A stretch of 23,452 nt of DNA from JACPHB01 sp964495505 (GCA_964495505.1 CAZBVM010000007.1:1-23452), one strand, 5' to 3'. Numbered from the stretch's first letter, positions 1-7,090 are shown. Program-made: numbers and translations. Notes: generated from the sequence alone by a model not told the origin.

Positions 1-78
1 CATCGAGGATCCTCGATTTTTTCACCAAATCGAAGATTTGGAAAAAATCGGGACAGTTTGCTATTATAATTTTCTTGT
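1..78. repeat. Palindromic repeat, 'GGATCCTCG' family (C), copy 1
   Basis: The sequence starts with a perfect 16-bp palindrome at 2-17 (ATCGAGGATCCTCGAT). A nested hairpin follows at 15-49: the arms GATTTTTT/AAAAAATC enclose CCAAATC-GAA-GATTTGG, and the unit ends in CGGGAC. Related copies are at 8203-8242 and 12513-12603. They share the GGATCCTCG box and the ATCGGGAC edge but have different stems. It lies just downstream of the last minus-strand gene and may act as a 3'-end hairpin; that role is inferred. Confidence 0.7.
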
Positions 79-558
79 TCATAAATTATTATTAATAAAT
101 TCAAATAAATTTATACCCGAAACCGTCAAAAGAGTGACGATGAGTCCGGCGGTTAAAACACCAAAAACTATGGACCAGAAGGCATGGCGTCTTGGAAAGC
201 CGAAAACAAAAGCAGCTACCACACCGGAGTAGACGCCAGTTAAAGGCAGCGGAATAGCGACAAAAATAAAAAGAGCTAAATCTCCCCAATAATGAAAATG
301 ACTCTCGTGCTTGGCCCTCGTTCTCTCAAAAAGCCATCCGACAAATCTGTTAAACCAATAGAATTTGTGACTTAAATATTCTGATGTTTTTTCAAGGCCA
401 ATCAAAAGTGGTAAAACCGGAAATATATTTCCCAAAAAACTTATAAAAAGGGCTTTGGTAGGACTGAAACCAAATTTTAAAATTGCCAAAGGAACGGCGC
501 CGCGAAGCTCGCTTAGAGGAAGAGCAGCAACTAAAAAAGTTATTATTTCATTTGTCAT
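79..558 (-). CDS. Small multidrug export-type (Sm_multidrug_ex) membrane protein
   Basis: This 159-aa integral membrane protein has about four hydrophobic segments, near residues 5-25, 33-53, 93-118 and 127-150. It resembles the 'putative small multi-drug export protein' family. Seen are the N-terminal SELRGAVPLAI motif, then PLPLTGVYSGV near residue 103, both typical of the family. The family name rests on old annotation; substrate and transport activity are not established, and membrane location is inferred from hydrophobicity. The ATG overlaps the galT-like stop region by 4 nt, so the two are translationally coupled at the end of a three-gene run (glycosyltransferase, galT-like, this gene). 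No nearby gene suggests a substrate. Confidence 0.8.
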   Translation of the reverse strand: MTNEIITFLVAALPLSELRGAVPLAILKFGFSPTKALFISFLGNIFPVLPLLIGLEKTSEYLSHKFYWFNRFVGWLFERTRAKHESHFHYWGDLALFIFVAIPLPLTGVYSGVVAAFVFGFPRRHAFWSIVFGVLTAGLIVTLLTVSGINLFEFINNNL

Positions 559-1562
559 TTGTGTAAAATTTCAGCGGCTTTTTCCGGCGCCACTGAAATT
601 ATGCTCAAACCGGTACCCAGCTCAACGCTGCCGGCCGTTTCAAATTTCGGCAAAATTTCCATATGCCAATGGTAATGATTATAGTCGTGATTTCTGCCGG
701 CTGGCGCGGTATGAATAAAAAAATTGAAAGCTGGGTCTTTGAGTTTTTTATAAAGTCCTGAAAACACGAATTTCATGGCCTCGGCAAAATACGTTAATTC
801 ATTGTCTTTTGTGTCTTCAAAATAGGCGGAATGTTTTTTAGGAAAAATTCTTATTTCAAAATCCGTCTTTGACGCGAACGGAGCAACGATAATTGCGTCT
901 TTATTTTCGTAAATTATTCTTTCTTTTTCTTTGATTTCCTGACGCAACATTTCGCAATGAACACATTTTTTGTGTTCGTGAAAGTAGCGCCGCGAACCAT
1001 TAATGCTGTGGCTTACATCCGGTGGTACTATGGGTAGGGCCAAAATTTGAGAGTGAAGGTGGGGCACGGTAGAGCCAGCTTCTTTTCCGTGGTTATGAAA
1101 AATGGAAATATATTCAACACATTGATCTTTAGCTAAGCTAAAATAGCGTTCGCGATAAGCCATAAGAATTCTCCTTATTTCCAGAACACTGTACTGTGCC
1201 AAGTAGCGATCGTGGTCTTTTAAAATAACGAGCTCGTGAAAACCAGTGCCGGAACGCGATTTGTAAAGACCTTTTTTAGAAATTAAACTACATTCCCCAT
1301 GCCCAACCGCCGGATACTTATTGGGAATAATCTGCAAAAACCAACCCCGCTGAGCTGGGTAAACCAAAACTGGCGGCAGATTTCCGAATTTGGAAAGATC
1401 CTCAAAAGGACATTTACTTTTTGAAAGCTTCATCTTGATCCTTCCCTTAAAATTATGTCTTGCGCCCCTAAGGGGCGCTAGAAGTATCCAATCGCCGAAA
1501 ACCGGATCTTGCCGCAATTCCGAAATTTGTTTGATTTTAAATTTTTTTGACACCATAAACAT
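555..1562 (-). CDS. galT: GalT-like hexose-1-phosphate nucleotidyltransferase (HIT superfamily)
   Basis: This 335-aa protein resembles galactose-1-phosphate uridylyltransferase, which swaps UDP between UDP-glucose and hexose-1-phosphate in the Leloir pathway. The N-terminal DPVFGDWILLAPLRGAR matches the usual W-(V/I)-I-A-P-x-R-x-x-R segment. The active-site region near residue 160 reads HNHGKEAGSTVPHLHSQ, with the H-x-H-x-Q pattern of the nucleotidylated histidine. A CVHC pair is present near residue 205. The first metal pair is only CPFE near residue 50, so one of the usual cysteines is missing. A second HxHxH-like stretch (HYHWHMEI) lies near residue 300. ADP-glucose phosphorylase-type activity cannot be excluded. 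It overlaps the preceding glycosyltransferase by 26 nt. ATGs at 1562 and 1556 are both possible starts. Confidence 0.82.
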   Translation of the reverse strand: MFMVSKKFKIKQISELRQDPVFGDWILLAPLRGARHNFKGRIKMKLSKSKCPFEDLSKFGNLPPVLVYPAQRGWFLQIIPNKYPAVGHGECSLISKKGLYKSRSGTGFHELVILKDHDRYLAQYSVLEIRRILMAYRERYFSLAKDQCVEYISIFHNHGKEAGSTVPHLHSQILALPIVPPDVSHSINGSRRYFHEHKKCVHCEMLRQEIKEKERIIYENKDAIIVAPFASKTDFEIRIFPKKHSAYFEDTKDNELTYFAEAMKFVFSGLYKKLKDPAFNFFIHTAPAGRNHDYNHYHWHMEILPKFETAGSVELGTGLSIISVAPEKAAEILHK

Positions 1563-2274
1563 TAAACCAAAGATAATATCTTATTTTAAACAAATCTTTT
1601 AGCACCTTAAAATAACTTTTTAAATTTACTTTTGAATCGGGGGGGTTATCCCAAATAACAGGAATTTCTTTAATTTTATAACCCATTTTTTTGGCCAGCG
1701 CCAGAGCTTCTATGTCAAAACCAAAACTGTCAATTTTTGTTTGTGAAAAAATATTTTGCGCCGATGCGGCGGTAAAGCATTTAAAACCTCTCTGGGTATC
1801 GTGAATGTTCCACAGGCCAGCAACAATCCGGATGATATATTTTGAATATTTGCCCAGTATCCGGCGATACCATTGCGCCTGTTCGTGGATTTCGGCGCCA
1901 GGAGTTTCAATTGAACCGATAACTATATCATAACCTTCTTCTGTTAAATAAGGCCAGAATTTTTCAATCTGCTCAATTGAAGTGGAGTTATCGGCGTCAG
2001 TAAAAAGCCGAAAATCACCTTGCGCCTGAAGCATTCCCTGCCGAACCACATAGCCCTTTCCAATATTTTTAGTGTTGGCAATTAACTGGAACTCCGGCTT
2101 GTTGCTTATAAATTCCATAACTACTTCAGCGGTTTTGTCAGTACTGCCGTCAGAAACAACGATTGCCTCCCAGGAATAATCCTGCCGCGACAGATAATTA
2201 AAAACCGCCTCCAGCGTTCCTTTGATTCGATTTTCTTCGTTATAGGCCGGGATAATGACAGAAAAATGTTTCAT
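1537..2274 (-). CDS. GT2 glycosyltransferase, dolichol/polyprenyl-phosphate sugar transferase type
   Basis: This 245-aa cytoplasmic GT-A enzyme would transfer a sugar from a nucleotide donor to a polyprenyl phosphate. Seen are the opening SVIIPAYNEENRI, then VVSDGSTDKT, then the NIGKGYVVRQGM segment. The metal-binding DADN (DxD) is near residue 93. DTQRGFKCF near residue 158 and the later FDIEALALAKKMGYKIKEIPV are characteristic of the DPM1/ALG5 branch. There is no membrane anchor apart from a hydrophobic stretch near the C terminus. Its 3' end overlaps galT, which suggests joint use in sugar activation or surface glycan assembly. The sugar and the lipid acceptor are unknown. Confidence 0.88.
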   Translation of the reverse strand: MKHFSVIIPAYNEENRIKGTLEAVFNYLSRQDYSWEAIVVSDGSTDKTAEVVMEFISNKPEFQLIANTKNIGKGYVVRQGMLQAQGDFRLFTDADNSTSIEQIEKFWPYLTEEGYDIVIGSIETPGAEIHEQAQWYRRILGKYSKYIIRIVAGLWNIHDTQRGFKCFTAASAQNIFSQTKIDSFGFDIEALALAKKMGYKIKEIPVIWDNPPDSKVNLKSYFKVLKDLFKIRYYLWFNVYGVKKI

Positions 2275-2521
2275 TGCGTTTATTTTAGCAAGTTTTCATA
2301 TTAAAATCCATTTTTATTCTTTCTCATATCTTTCGCCCGTCCATATCATTTCTCGGACACACGTCGCTTCCCTGCCTGCCGGCAGGCAGGGCTTCGGCGG
2401 CGAAGCGCGTTCACTCTCGCTCTGCGATTCGCCTGCGGCGAAACCTAAATTGCCGAAGATAAATCTTCGGCAATACCAGCTCGCAGAGCTCCGAGAGTTC
2501 CTCGAAACGACATGGGCGGGC
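2275..2521. repeat. Nested ~190-bp inverted repeat filling the ruvX-glycosyltransferase gap
   Basis: This 247-bp gap has no gene. It holds concentric inverted repeats. The outer arms at 2335-2356 and 2500-2521 match at 17 of 22 positions. A middle pair lies at 2413-2427 and 2481-2498 (ACTCTCG/CTCTGCGA, with a 3-nt bulge). The inner stem at 2449-2474 is perfect (12-bp arms of ATTGCCGAAGAT). A separate perfect 22-bp palindrome lies at 2370-2391 (CCTGCCTGCCGGCAGGCAGG plus one pair). The outer right arm ends at the ruvX stop codon. The whole could fold into a branched structure, or be a miniature element; function unknown. Confidence 0.8.
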
Positions 2522-2932
2522 TCAATTATTTCTATCTAAATAACTTTGTAAAAATATAGCAGCAGCAGCCGAGTGTTGGTTTTTTGCTCCGAGTTTATCC
2601 GCCGCTTTACTTGTAAAAATTTCGTTTTCAAAATCTACCCCGACGCCTTCGGGTCGGAGCCCCGACCGAAGCGTCGGGGTCGCAACTTTTTTAATAAGTT
2701 CGCGCGCCCAGTTTTCCGTTTCCGTTGTTTGCCGCGTCGATTTCATTTTTTTATTCAAAGGCAAGCCAATAACGATTTTATAAATATCTTCTTTTTTAAC
2801 AATCTCGTTTAAAGCAGAAAAAATATTTTTGTTATTTTCCAAGGTTTTATACGCAAAAGCCATCCGATGCTCGTCATCGGAAATCGCGAGCCCAATCCAT
2901 TTACTTCCATAATCAACAGCTAAAATTTTCAT
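2522..2932 (-). CDS. ruvX: RuvX/YqgF-type Holliday-junction resolvase-like protein
   Basis: This 136-aa RNase H-fold protein belongs to the YqgF family, whose members are linked to pre-16S rRNA 5'-end maturation and Holliday-junction cleavage. Seen are the N-terminal AVDYGSKWIGLA, with the first catalytic Asp. The central VIGLPLN and ENEIFTSKAA take the place of the usual DER-x-TS motif, and the C-terminal end is AAAAIFLQSYLD. Two oddities are visible. A palindromic repeat at 2638-2679 adds about 14 residues (TLRSGLRPEGVG) before the ENEIFTS strand. The position normally holding the last conserved Asp appears to be His in NQHSAAAA. Activity may therefore be reduced. Start ATG; spacer hairpins lie on both sides. 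Confidence 0.85.
   Translation of the reverse strand: MKILAVDYGSKWIGLAISDDEHRMAFAYKTLENNKNIFSALNEIVKKEDIYKIVIGLPLNKKMKSTRQTTETENWARELIKKVATPTLRSGLRPEGVGVDFENEIFTSKAADKLGAKNQHSAAAAIFLQSYLDRNN
2638..2679. repeat. Palindromic element inside ruvX (CCCCGACGC family)
   Basis: Perfect 9-bp outer arms (CCCCGACGC and GCGTCGGGG) enclose a smaller hairpin. The element lies wholly in the ruvX reading frame and adds about 14 residues. A close copy is at 18283-18320, between tuf and rpsJ, in noncoding DNA: about 34 of 38 positions agree on opposite strands. This supports an element that has moved or been copied, not a conserved part of RuvX. Confidence 0.85.
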
Positions 2933-2983
2933 TACAATATAAATATCATATCCGAGTATTATTTTCTACTCTTTTTATATCAC

Positions 2984-3020
2984 GCATCACAACTTCCCTA
3001 TGGGGAGCTTATGATACACT
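2984..3020 (+). repeat. Palindrome with extended -10-like edge (family E), copy 1
   Basis: The core at 2986-3015 is a self-complementary 30-mer, followed directly by TGATACACT, which fits an extended -10 box. The copy at 20169-20205 (minus strand) matches over the whole 37 nt with few changes, including TGATACAAT. In this copy no gene follows on the plus strand, so promoter activity here is doubtful. Confidence 0.6.
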
Positions 3021-3036
3021 TAAAAAGTGTGATACC

Positions 3037-3056
3037 ATTTGTCCGATCGGACAAAT
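3037..3056. repeat. Perfect 20-bp palindrome centred on CGATCG
   Basis: ATTTGTCCGATCGGACAAAT is fully self-complementary. Longer, less perfect palindromes also centred on CGATCG are at 9579-9618, 9622-9665 and 20222-20265. They all lie in the gaps around inserted one-gene cassettes. Confidence 0.8.
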
Positions 3057-3131
3057 ACTGTGACATCTATACATCTAACCGTGGCCTATTATTGATTTAC
3101 AAAATCAATAGTTTAATTAAAATTTTTCAAA

Positions 3132-3178
3132 TAAAAAAGAGAAACCCGCTAGGTCTGAGACATAGCGGGGGGCTTTTT
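3132..3178 (-). terminator. Terminator of the EamA-like cassette
   Basis: Minus-strand transcripts from the gene at 3207-3617 would form a stem from CCCGCTA (complement of 3163-3169) and TAGCGGG (complement of 3145-3151), with an inner GTCTGAGAC. The U-rich tail TTTCTCTTTTTT follows. The other side also has a T run (3173-3179), so it could work in both directions. Confidence 0.82.
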
Positions 3179-3206
3179 TGGCTGCTCAGGCCTTGTTTCT
3201 TGTTGT

Positions 3207-3617
3207 TCAGCGAAGTAGCAGGTACGCTGCTACCGCGGCGGCAACATATCCGCCGACCTTGTCGATGGACAAGTGTCCGCTCATGATTGCCTGGTACGAA
3301 GCCGCAATCGCAACTTGCACCACGGTCATGAGAACAAACAGCGTCCCGACATTCTGCAACGAAGCACCAGCCAGCATGCCGTTGAACGACAGCAAGCCAA
3401 GAGCTCCGAAGAAGCCGGCGAATACAACCATCGTCCAGTTCGCTGTGGGAATTGTGAACCCACTGCTATGGAGGGCGAATGGCAACACGCCGATGAGGGC
3501 CGCCGCACTGAACATGGCAGACGAAACATTTCCGTTCAGACCGCTCCTGTTCATGAAGAGCGGCCAGATTCCGAAGAACACTCCGGCCAAGACCGCTTTC
3601 ACCTGTATTTCGTTCAT
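3207..3617 (-). CDS. Half-size EamA/DMT-like membrane protein (cassette gene)
   Basis: This 136-aa protein has about five membrane segments, near residues 8-27, 34-50, 62-86, 92-112 and 120-135. It is half the size of a normal ten-helix EamA/drug-metabolite transporter, so it would have to work as a dimer if it transports. The segment GVFFGIWPLFMNRSGL and the LSFNGMLAGA stretch match proteins I recall from other Parcubacteria. The ATG at 3617 is chosen because GGAGAAAGGTG sits just upstream; an in-frame GTG one codon earlier is unlikely. It has its own promoter inside the map 3' end, a long hairpin leader and its own terminator. The DNA is visibly richer in G+C than its neighbours. Substrate unknown. 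Confidence 0.78.
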   Translation of the reverse strand: MNEIQVKAVLAGVFFGIWPLFMNRSGLNGNVSSAMFSAAALIGVLPFALHSSGFTIPTANWTMVVFAGFFGALGLLSFNGMLAGASLQNVGTLFVLMTVVQVAIAASYQAIMSGHLSIDKVGGYVAAAVAAYLLLR

Positions 3618-3660
3618 CACCTTTCTCCTTTCGGTTGGTGTCTGTTGGTGGTTATTGGAA

Positions 3661-3717
3661 TTCTTGCGACGTAATAACTAAGAAAAGCTGGTTTTCTAAG
3701 CTATTACGTCGCAAGAA
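3661..3717 (-). repeat. Long hairpin in the 5' leader of the EamA-like gene
   Basis: The arms 3661-3686 and 3692-3717 pair at 24 of 26 positions (TTCTTGCGACGTAATA is shared exactly) around the loop GCTGG. It lies between the predicted promoter and the start codon, so it would be transcribed. It may stabilise the mRNA or insulate the gene from read-through out of map. Confidence 0.8.
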
Positions 3718-3762
3718 AGCTGACTAAATCTGATAAAGAACTACTATCAATTTAATGGTTAA

Positions 3763-3791
3763 AGTGTAGCATAAATTGGCTATTTTGTCAA
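3763..3791 (-). promoter_or_regulatory. Promoter of the EamA-like gene (TTGACA-17-TACACT)
   Basis: On the minus strand TTGACA (3786-3791) is followed after 17 bases by TACACT (3763-3768), preceded by an extended TGC. The -35 box overlaps the last codons of map (ATA TTG ACA AAA TAG). The same TTGACAAAA...TATGCTAYACTTT form is seen before the orphan gene at 9097-9339. Confidence 0.8.
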
Positions 3792-4547
3792 TATATCATT
3801 TCCTTCTTCCGTTACCGCCACCGAGTGCTCAAAGTGGGAGGAAAGGGAGCCACTGAGCGTTTCGTAGCCAAAACCGTCTTTGGACAGTTGCACCTCTTTG
3901 CTTTTTAAAGCGACCATAGGTTCAATAGCCAAAACCATCCCCGGTTTTAAAATCGGTCCTTGTCCATTTTTGCCGTAATTCGGGACATTCGGTTCTTCGT
4001 GAATGGCATGGCCGACGCCGTGGCCGACCAAAATTTCTATCACATAGAGTCCGTTGTTCTCAACATAATTTTCAATCGCAAACCCGATATCGCCTATATG
4101 ATTTCCGGGTTTTACTTCTTTAATTGCAAGCTCCAATGCTTTTTGGGTTATATTAATCAGTTTTTGTTTTTCTTCCGTAAGTTTTCCGATTCCAACAGTT
4201 ATGGCTGCGTCAGTAAAAAAATTTTTATATTTAACGCCGAGGTCAAGTTTTAAAATATCGCCATCTTTTAAGATAACCCCGTCCCTAGGCAAGCCATGAA
4301 CCACAACTTCATTAAGCGAAGCGCAAAGAGTGGCCGGATAGGGTTTGTCCATAAAAGCCGGATGATAATTTAAAAAAGCCGGCTCGCCGCCGCGGGCTAA
4401 AATCATTTCTCGGGCTTTTTTGTCCAAAAAACCGGTGCTAACTCCGGGTTTGGCCAATTTTGCCAGTTCTCTTAAAACTTCGGCTAAAATTTTCCCGCCT
4501 TCTTTTAAAATTTCTATTTCTTCTTTTGTTTTGATTGTAATTGCCAT
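3780..4547 (-). CDS. map: Methionine aminopeptidase, type I
   Basis: This 255-aa dinuclear-metal enzyme removes the initiator Met from new proteins. All expected ligands are visible: the His of NEVVVHGLP near residue 84, the Asp pair in KLDLGV and TDAAIT (about residues 102 and 113), His in GHGVGHAIHEEP (about 176), Glu in AIEPM (about 209) and Glu in HFEHSVAV (about 240). Length is normal for a type I enzyme without an N-terminal extension. It sits after secY and the adk-like gene, the classic spc-operon order. infA, rpmJ, rpsM, rpsK, rpsD and rpoA, which usually follow, are not in this window, so the run is broken here by a cassette. Confidence 0.96.
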   Translation of the reverse strand: MAITIKTKEEIEILKEGGKILAEVLRELAKLAKPGVSTGFLDKKAREMILARGGEPAFLNYHPAFMDKPYPATLCASLNEVVVHGLPRDGVILKDGDILKLDLGVKYKNFFTDAAITVGIGKLTEEKQKLINITQKALELAIKEVKPGNHIGDIGFAIENYVENNGLYVIEILVGHGVGHAIHEEPNVPNYGKNGQGPILKPGMVLAIEPMVALKSKEVQLSKDGFGYETLSGSLSSHFEHSVAVTEEGNDILTK

Positions 4548-4571
4548 ACAAGATGATTCAATATATTCTAT

Positions 4572-4603
4572 TATAATAAATTAGCTATAGCTAATTTATT
4601 ATA
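4572..4603. repeat. Perfect 32-bp palindrome upstream of map
   Basis: The two 16-base halves (TATAATAAATTAGCTA and its complement) match exactly with no loop. It fills the 77-bp adk-map gap. It contains TATAAT on both strands, so it could be a promoter/operator as well as an mRNA hairpin. No matching -35 box at good spacing was found. Confidence 0.8.
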
Positions 4604-4624
4604 CACACAAACTAACCAATCAAA

Positions 4625-5245
4625 CTAATTCTTTGCTTTTAGCGATTTTATAATATCCAAATGAATTTTCATTATGGATTGCTCGCCGTTTATATTGGTA
4701 ATCTTTTTTTGACGCTCCAGAAGTTTAATCACCGGCAAAGTGTAGCGATTAAAAATTTCAAGCCGTTTTTTGATGATTTTTTTGGTATCGAGTTCCGGCA
4801 AATCCTTGCGATGGCGTTTCATATTCCTTATGTAAACTTCTTGCGGAGAAATCCAAACATGAAAAATAAAAACATTTTTATTGCCATATAGTTTTTTTAA
4901 AATCGGCCATTCTTTTTTGAGTTCTGTTTTAGAACGCGGCGAGCCACTCATTATAATGCCTTTCTTTTTATTAAAAATATTTCTGATTTCATTACTAATA
5001 AGAGCGGAAACAAAGGTAAAAGTGGTTAATCTGCCATTGTGCAAATTTTCCCGTTCTTTCTGAACGTTATATATTTTGCCGTCAAGTTTAATTTCTCTTT
5101 GTTTTAAAACAAGGGCTTTTTTGATTATTTTGCTAGAAATAATATGAACCAAGCCGAACTTTTTTGCTAAAAGCTCGGCTTGGGTGTCTTTTCCCGAACC
5201 CGGCCGCCCGAGGATAATAATGGCAATGAATTTAGAAGCCCTCAT
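4625..5245 (-). CDS. adk: Divergent adenylate kinase-like NMP kinase
   Basis: This 206-aa P-loop kinase sits in the usual adk position between secY and map and overlaps secY by 14 nt. The Walker A reads GRPGSGKDTQ near residue 13, close to the adenylate kinase GxPGxGKGTQ. Other hallmarks have drifted: the AMP-binding TGDMLR region is replaced by ISSKIIKKA, and DGFPR has become SGSPRSK. The LID is very short and lacks zinc-binding cysteines. The C-terminal helix-strand pattern (KKRLEIFNRYTLPVIKLL ... ITNINGEQ) still fits the family. It may phosphorylate AMP or another NMP. The symbol is given by position and fold; substrate is uncertain. Confidence 0.75.
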   Translation of the reverse strand: MRASKFIAIIILGRPGSGKDTQAELLAKKFGLVHIISSKIIKKALVLKQREIKLDGKIYNVQKERENLHNGRLTTFTFVSALISNEIRNIFNKKKGIIMSGSPRSKTELKKEWPILKKLYGNKNVFIFHVWISPQEVYIRNMKRHRKDLPELDTKKIIKKRLEIFNRYTLPVIKLLERQKKITNINGEQSIMKIHLDIIKSLKAKN

Positions 5246-6503
5246 ATTCCCTCATTACCAGTTGGGATTTAATTTGCTTCATGCTCTCCAAAACCACCGA
5301 AACCGCAATGAGAAGAGCGGTGCCGCCGATAGTCAAGGTGGCAATGCCCGTAAAATACTGAACAATAATCGGCAAAACCGCGATTACCCCGAGAAAAATC
5401 GCGCCTATGAGCACCACGCGATTTAAAATTCTTTTAATAAATTCCGCAGTGGAACCACCGGGTCTTATCCCCGGAATGAATCCGCCCTGTTTTTGAAGAT
5501 TTTGAGAAATTTGATCGGGATCAAAAGTAATCGCTGTATAAAAATAAGTGAACAAAATCACCAAAAGAAAATAAAAAGAACCATAAACAAACTGATTTTG
5601 CAAAAATACCGCCGATGAGCGGGCAATTTGGGAAAGCCATGAGATATCAAACCCGCCGATAACCTGCGCTATAAGCTGCGGGAAAAGCAAAATTGAAAGA
5701 GCGAAAATAATTGGAATAACTCCGGCCTGATTAACTCTTAGAGGCAAATGAGCCATAGAACCACCATAGACGCGATTGCCTCTGATTCTTTTGGCATAAG
5801 CTATCGGAATAGCTCTTTCTCCTTCGGTAACGATAACCACTCCCGCGATAACTATAATAGAAACAGCCACAAAAGCTAAATAAGTGAAAAGCAGAGATGG
5901 ACTATAGGTAATCAGGGTCTGTTTTAAATCAATCGGAAGACGGGAAACTATACCGGCAAATATTAAGAGCGAAATGCCATTGCCGATATTTTTTTCCGTT
6001 ATAAGCTCGCCAAGCCACATTAAAAACATTGATCCGGCGGTAACCGCGAAAATCGAAGCAAAAAACACTAAATTGCTTTGAGTAGTTATAATTTGCTGGT
6101 TTTTTAACAAAACTAAAAGACCGTAACCCTGTAGAACGGCTAAAGGAACAGTTAAATATCTTGTATATTGATTAAATTTTTGGCGGCCGATTTCACCTTC
6201 TTCATGATAAAGTTCTTTTAAAGCCGGAATTAGCATTGTTAAAAGCTGCATGATAATTGAGGCCGTAATGTAAGGACCGACTCCAAGCATCACGATGGAT
6301 AAATTGTCCATAGCGCCGCCGGAAAATATATTGAGCAATCCAAAAAGCTGATTGCCTTCAAAAAAGGACTTGAGACGCAAAACATCAACCCCCGGGACTG
6401 GAATGGTCGCCATAAGACGAAAAACGACTAAAAGCGACAAAACAAAAAAAATTCGATTACGCAGGTCTTTTATTTTAAAAATTTGGATTACTTTTTCAAA
6501 CAT
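5232..6503 (-). CDS. secY: SecY protein-translocation channel
   Basis: This 423-aa protein has about ten membrane helices and is the core of the SecYEG channel for export and membrane insertion. The N-terminal helix and RLMATIPVPGVD plug region, FSGGAMDNLSIVMLGVGPYITASIIMQL, and the cytoplasmic loop with EGERAIPIAYAKR are typical. The late GGFIPGIRPG segment before the last helices is also present. Length is normal. It follows rplO across a gap that holds a long inverted repeat (6519-6612), and overlaps the adk-like gene. It would export the signal-peptide-bearing cassette products encoded in this window. Confidence 0.97.
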   Translation of the reverse strand: MFEKVIQIFKIKDLRNRIFFVLSLLVVFRLMATIPVPGVDVLRLKSFFEGNQLFGLLNIFSGGAMDNLSIVMLGVGPYITASIIMQLLTMLIPALKELYHEEGEIGRQKFNQYTRYLTVPLAVLQGYGLLVLLKNQQIITTQSNLVFFASIFAVTAGSMFLMWLGELITEKNIGNGISLLIFAGIVSRLPIDLKQTLITYSPSLLFTYLAFVAVSIIVIAGVVIVTEGERAIPIAYAKRIRGNRVYGGSMAHLPLRVNQAGVIPIIFALSILLFPQLIAQVIGGFDISWLSQIARSSAVFLQNQFVYGSFYFLLVILFTYFYTAITFDPDQISQNLQKQGGFIPGIRPGGSTAEFIKRILNRVVLIGAIFLGVIAVLPIIVQYFTGIATLTIGGTALLIAVSVVLESMKQIKSQLVMREYEGF

Positions 6504-6518
6504 AATGATTATTGTGAA

Positions 6519-6612
6519 GAGAAGAAAATGAAATTTTAAAATTGTAGGTGGGGGCGAGCCGCCCCGCGAAGCGGGGTGGGGCTAAGCAATTTTAAAATTT
6601 TATTTTCTTCTC
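6519..6612. repeat. Composite long inverted repeat (family A), copy 1, rplO-secY gap
   Basis: The arms 6519-6544 and 6587-6612 are 26 bp and differ at one pair. The 42-nt core 6545-6586 begins TAGGTGGGGGCGAGCCG, contains a CCCCGC-GAA-GCGGGG hairpin and ends GGGGCTAAG. Copies 2 (11971-12067) and 3 (17186-17284) have the same core, in the opposite orientation, inside unrelated arms. It starts 7 nt after the rplO stop. Confidence 0.9.
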
Positions 6613-6619
6613 GTAACAT

Positions 6620-7090
6620 TCATTTTATACTTCCTCCTGATTTCTTAACTTTATCACGCGCCGATTTTGACAGCAAAACGTCTTGAAAAATAAGTTTCTT
6701 GGAAATTTCTCCACCGCCTAAAATTTTTATTTCAGGTAATTTACCTCCTTTTTTTTGAATCATTCTTTTTTCAAATAAGCTTTGAGGACTGACGACTCCA
6801 CCTTCTTTTCCCCCTTCGAGGGATCCGCCTGAGGCGGAAAATCGCCTATCAATATCTGCCAAATTAAAAATTGCCGGTTTTCCGTATAAACTTTTAAAGG
6901 AGTGTTTGGCCCGACCACGCGCTTTCGGCAATTTCATCATTAAATCTCTAATAGCCGGCCGGATTCCGGCGCCGGCCCGGGATTTTTGACCCTTAATGCC
7001 GCGCCCCGAATAACCGCCTCTTTTACCTCCTCTGCCAATGCGTCGCGCTTTTTTTAATTTATGAATTGGTTTTATTTGGTGTAGTCTCAT
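6620..7090 (-). CDS. rplO: Ribosomal protein uL15
   Basis: This 156-aa large-subunit protein has the usual basic, Gly-rich N terminus (KARRIGRGGKRGGYSGRG, KGQKSRAG) that threads into 23S rRNA. The globular C-terminal half has KILGGGEISKKL near residue 122. Around residues 84-97 a stretch rich in Gly and Ser (FSASGGSLEGGKEGG) is encoded by small palindromes at about 6809-6838 and looks like an insertion in a surface loop. It follows rpsE with no rpmD between them; the gap instead holds a 160-bp repeat. Confidence 0.96.
   Translation of the reverse strand: MRLHQIKPIHKLKKARRIGRGGKRGGYSGRGIKGQKSRAGAGIRPAIRDLMMKLPKARGRAKHSFKSLYGKPAIFNLADIDRRFSASGGSLEGGKEGGVVSPQSLFEKRMIQKKGGKLPEIKILGGGEISKKLIFQDVLLSKSARDKVKKSGGSIK
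6809..6838. repeat. Palindromic insert inside rplO
   Basis: TCCGCC-TGA-GGCGGA (6824-6838) is a perfect hairpin, next to a second small one around CCCTTCGAGGG (about 6812-6822). Both are read in frame as part of L15, giving the Gly/Ser-rich loop. Confidence 0.65.

Larger units (their letters stand above)
2933..3206. repeat. Hairpin cluster between the EamA-like cassette and ruvX
   Basis: No gene is seen here. The 274 bases hold at least four hairpins besides the terminator at 3132-3178. They are an imperfect palindrome at 2986-3015 (copy at 20174-20203), an ATACACTT/AAGTGTGAT hairpin at about 3013-3034, a perfect 20-bp palindrome at 3037-3056 (ATTTGTCCGATCGGACAAAT) and a perfect 10-bp-arm hairpin (CTATTGATTT) at about 3087-3110. 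A clear ruvX promoter could not be picked out. Confidence 0.65.

Noticed and set aside
1462..1478. Perfect palindrome GCGCCCC-TAA-GGGGCGC inside galT, read as LAPLRGAR
   Set aside because: The residues coincide with the conserved GalT segment W-x-I-A-P-x-R-x-x-R, so it is not clearly an insert; it may be chance or templated.
2255..2539. 94-codon plus-strand frame containing SLPAGRQG
   Set aside because: It runs through nested palindromes in a gap, overlaps two minus-strand genes and has no ribosome-binding site; it is a repeat read-through.
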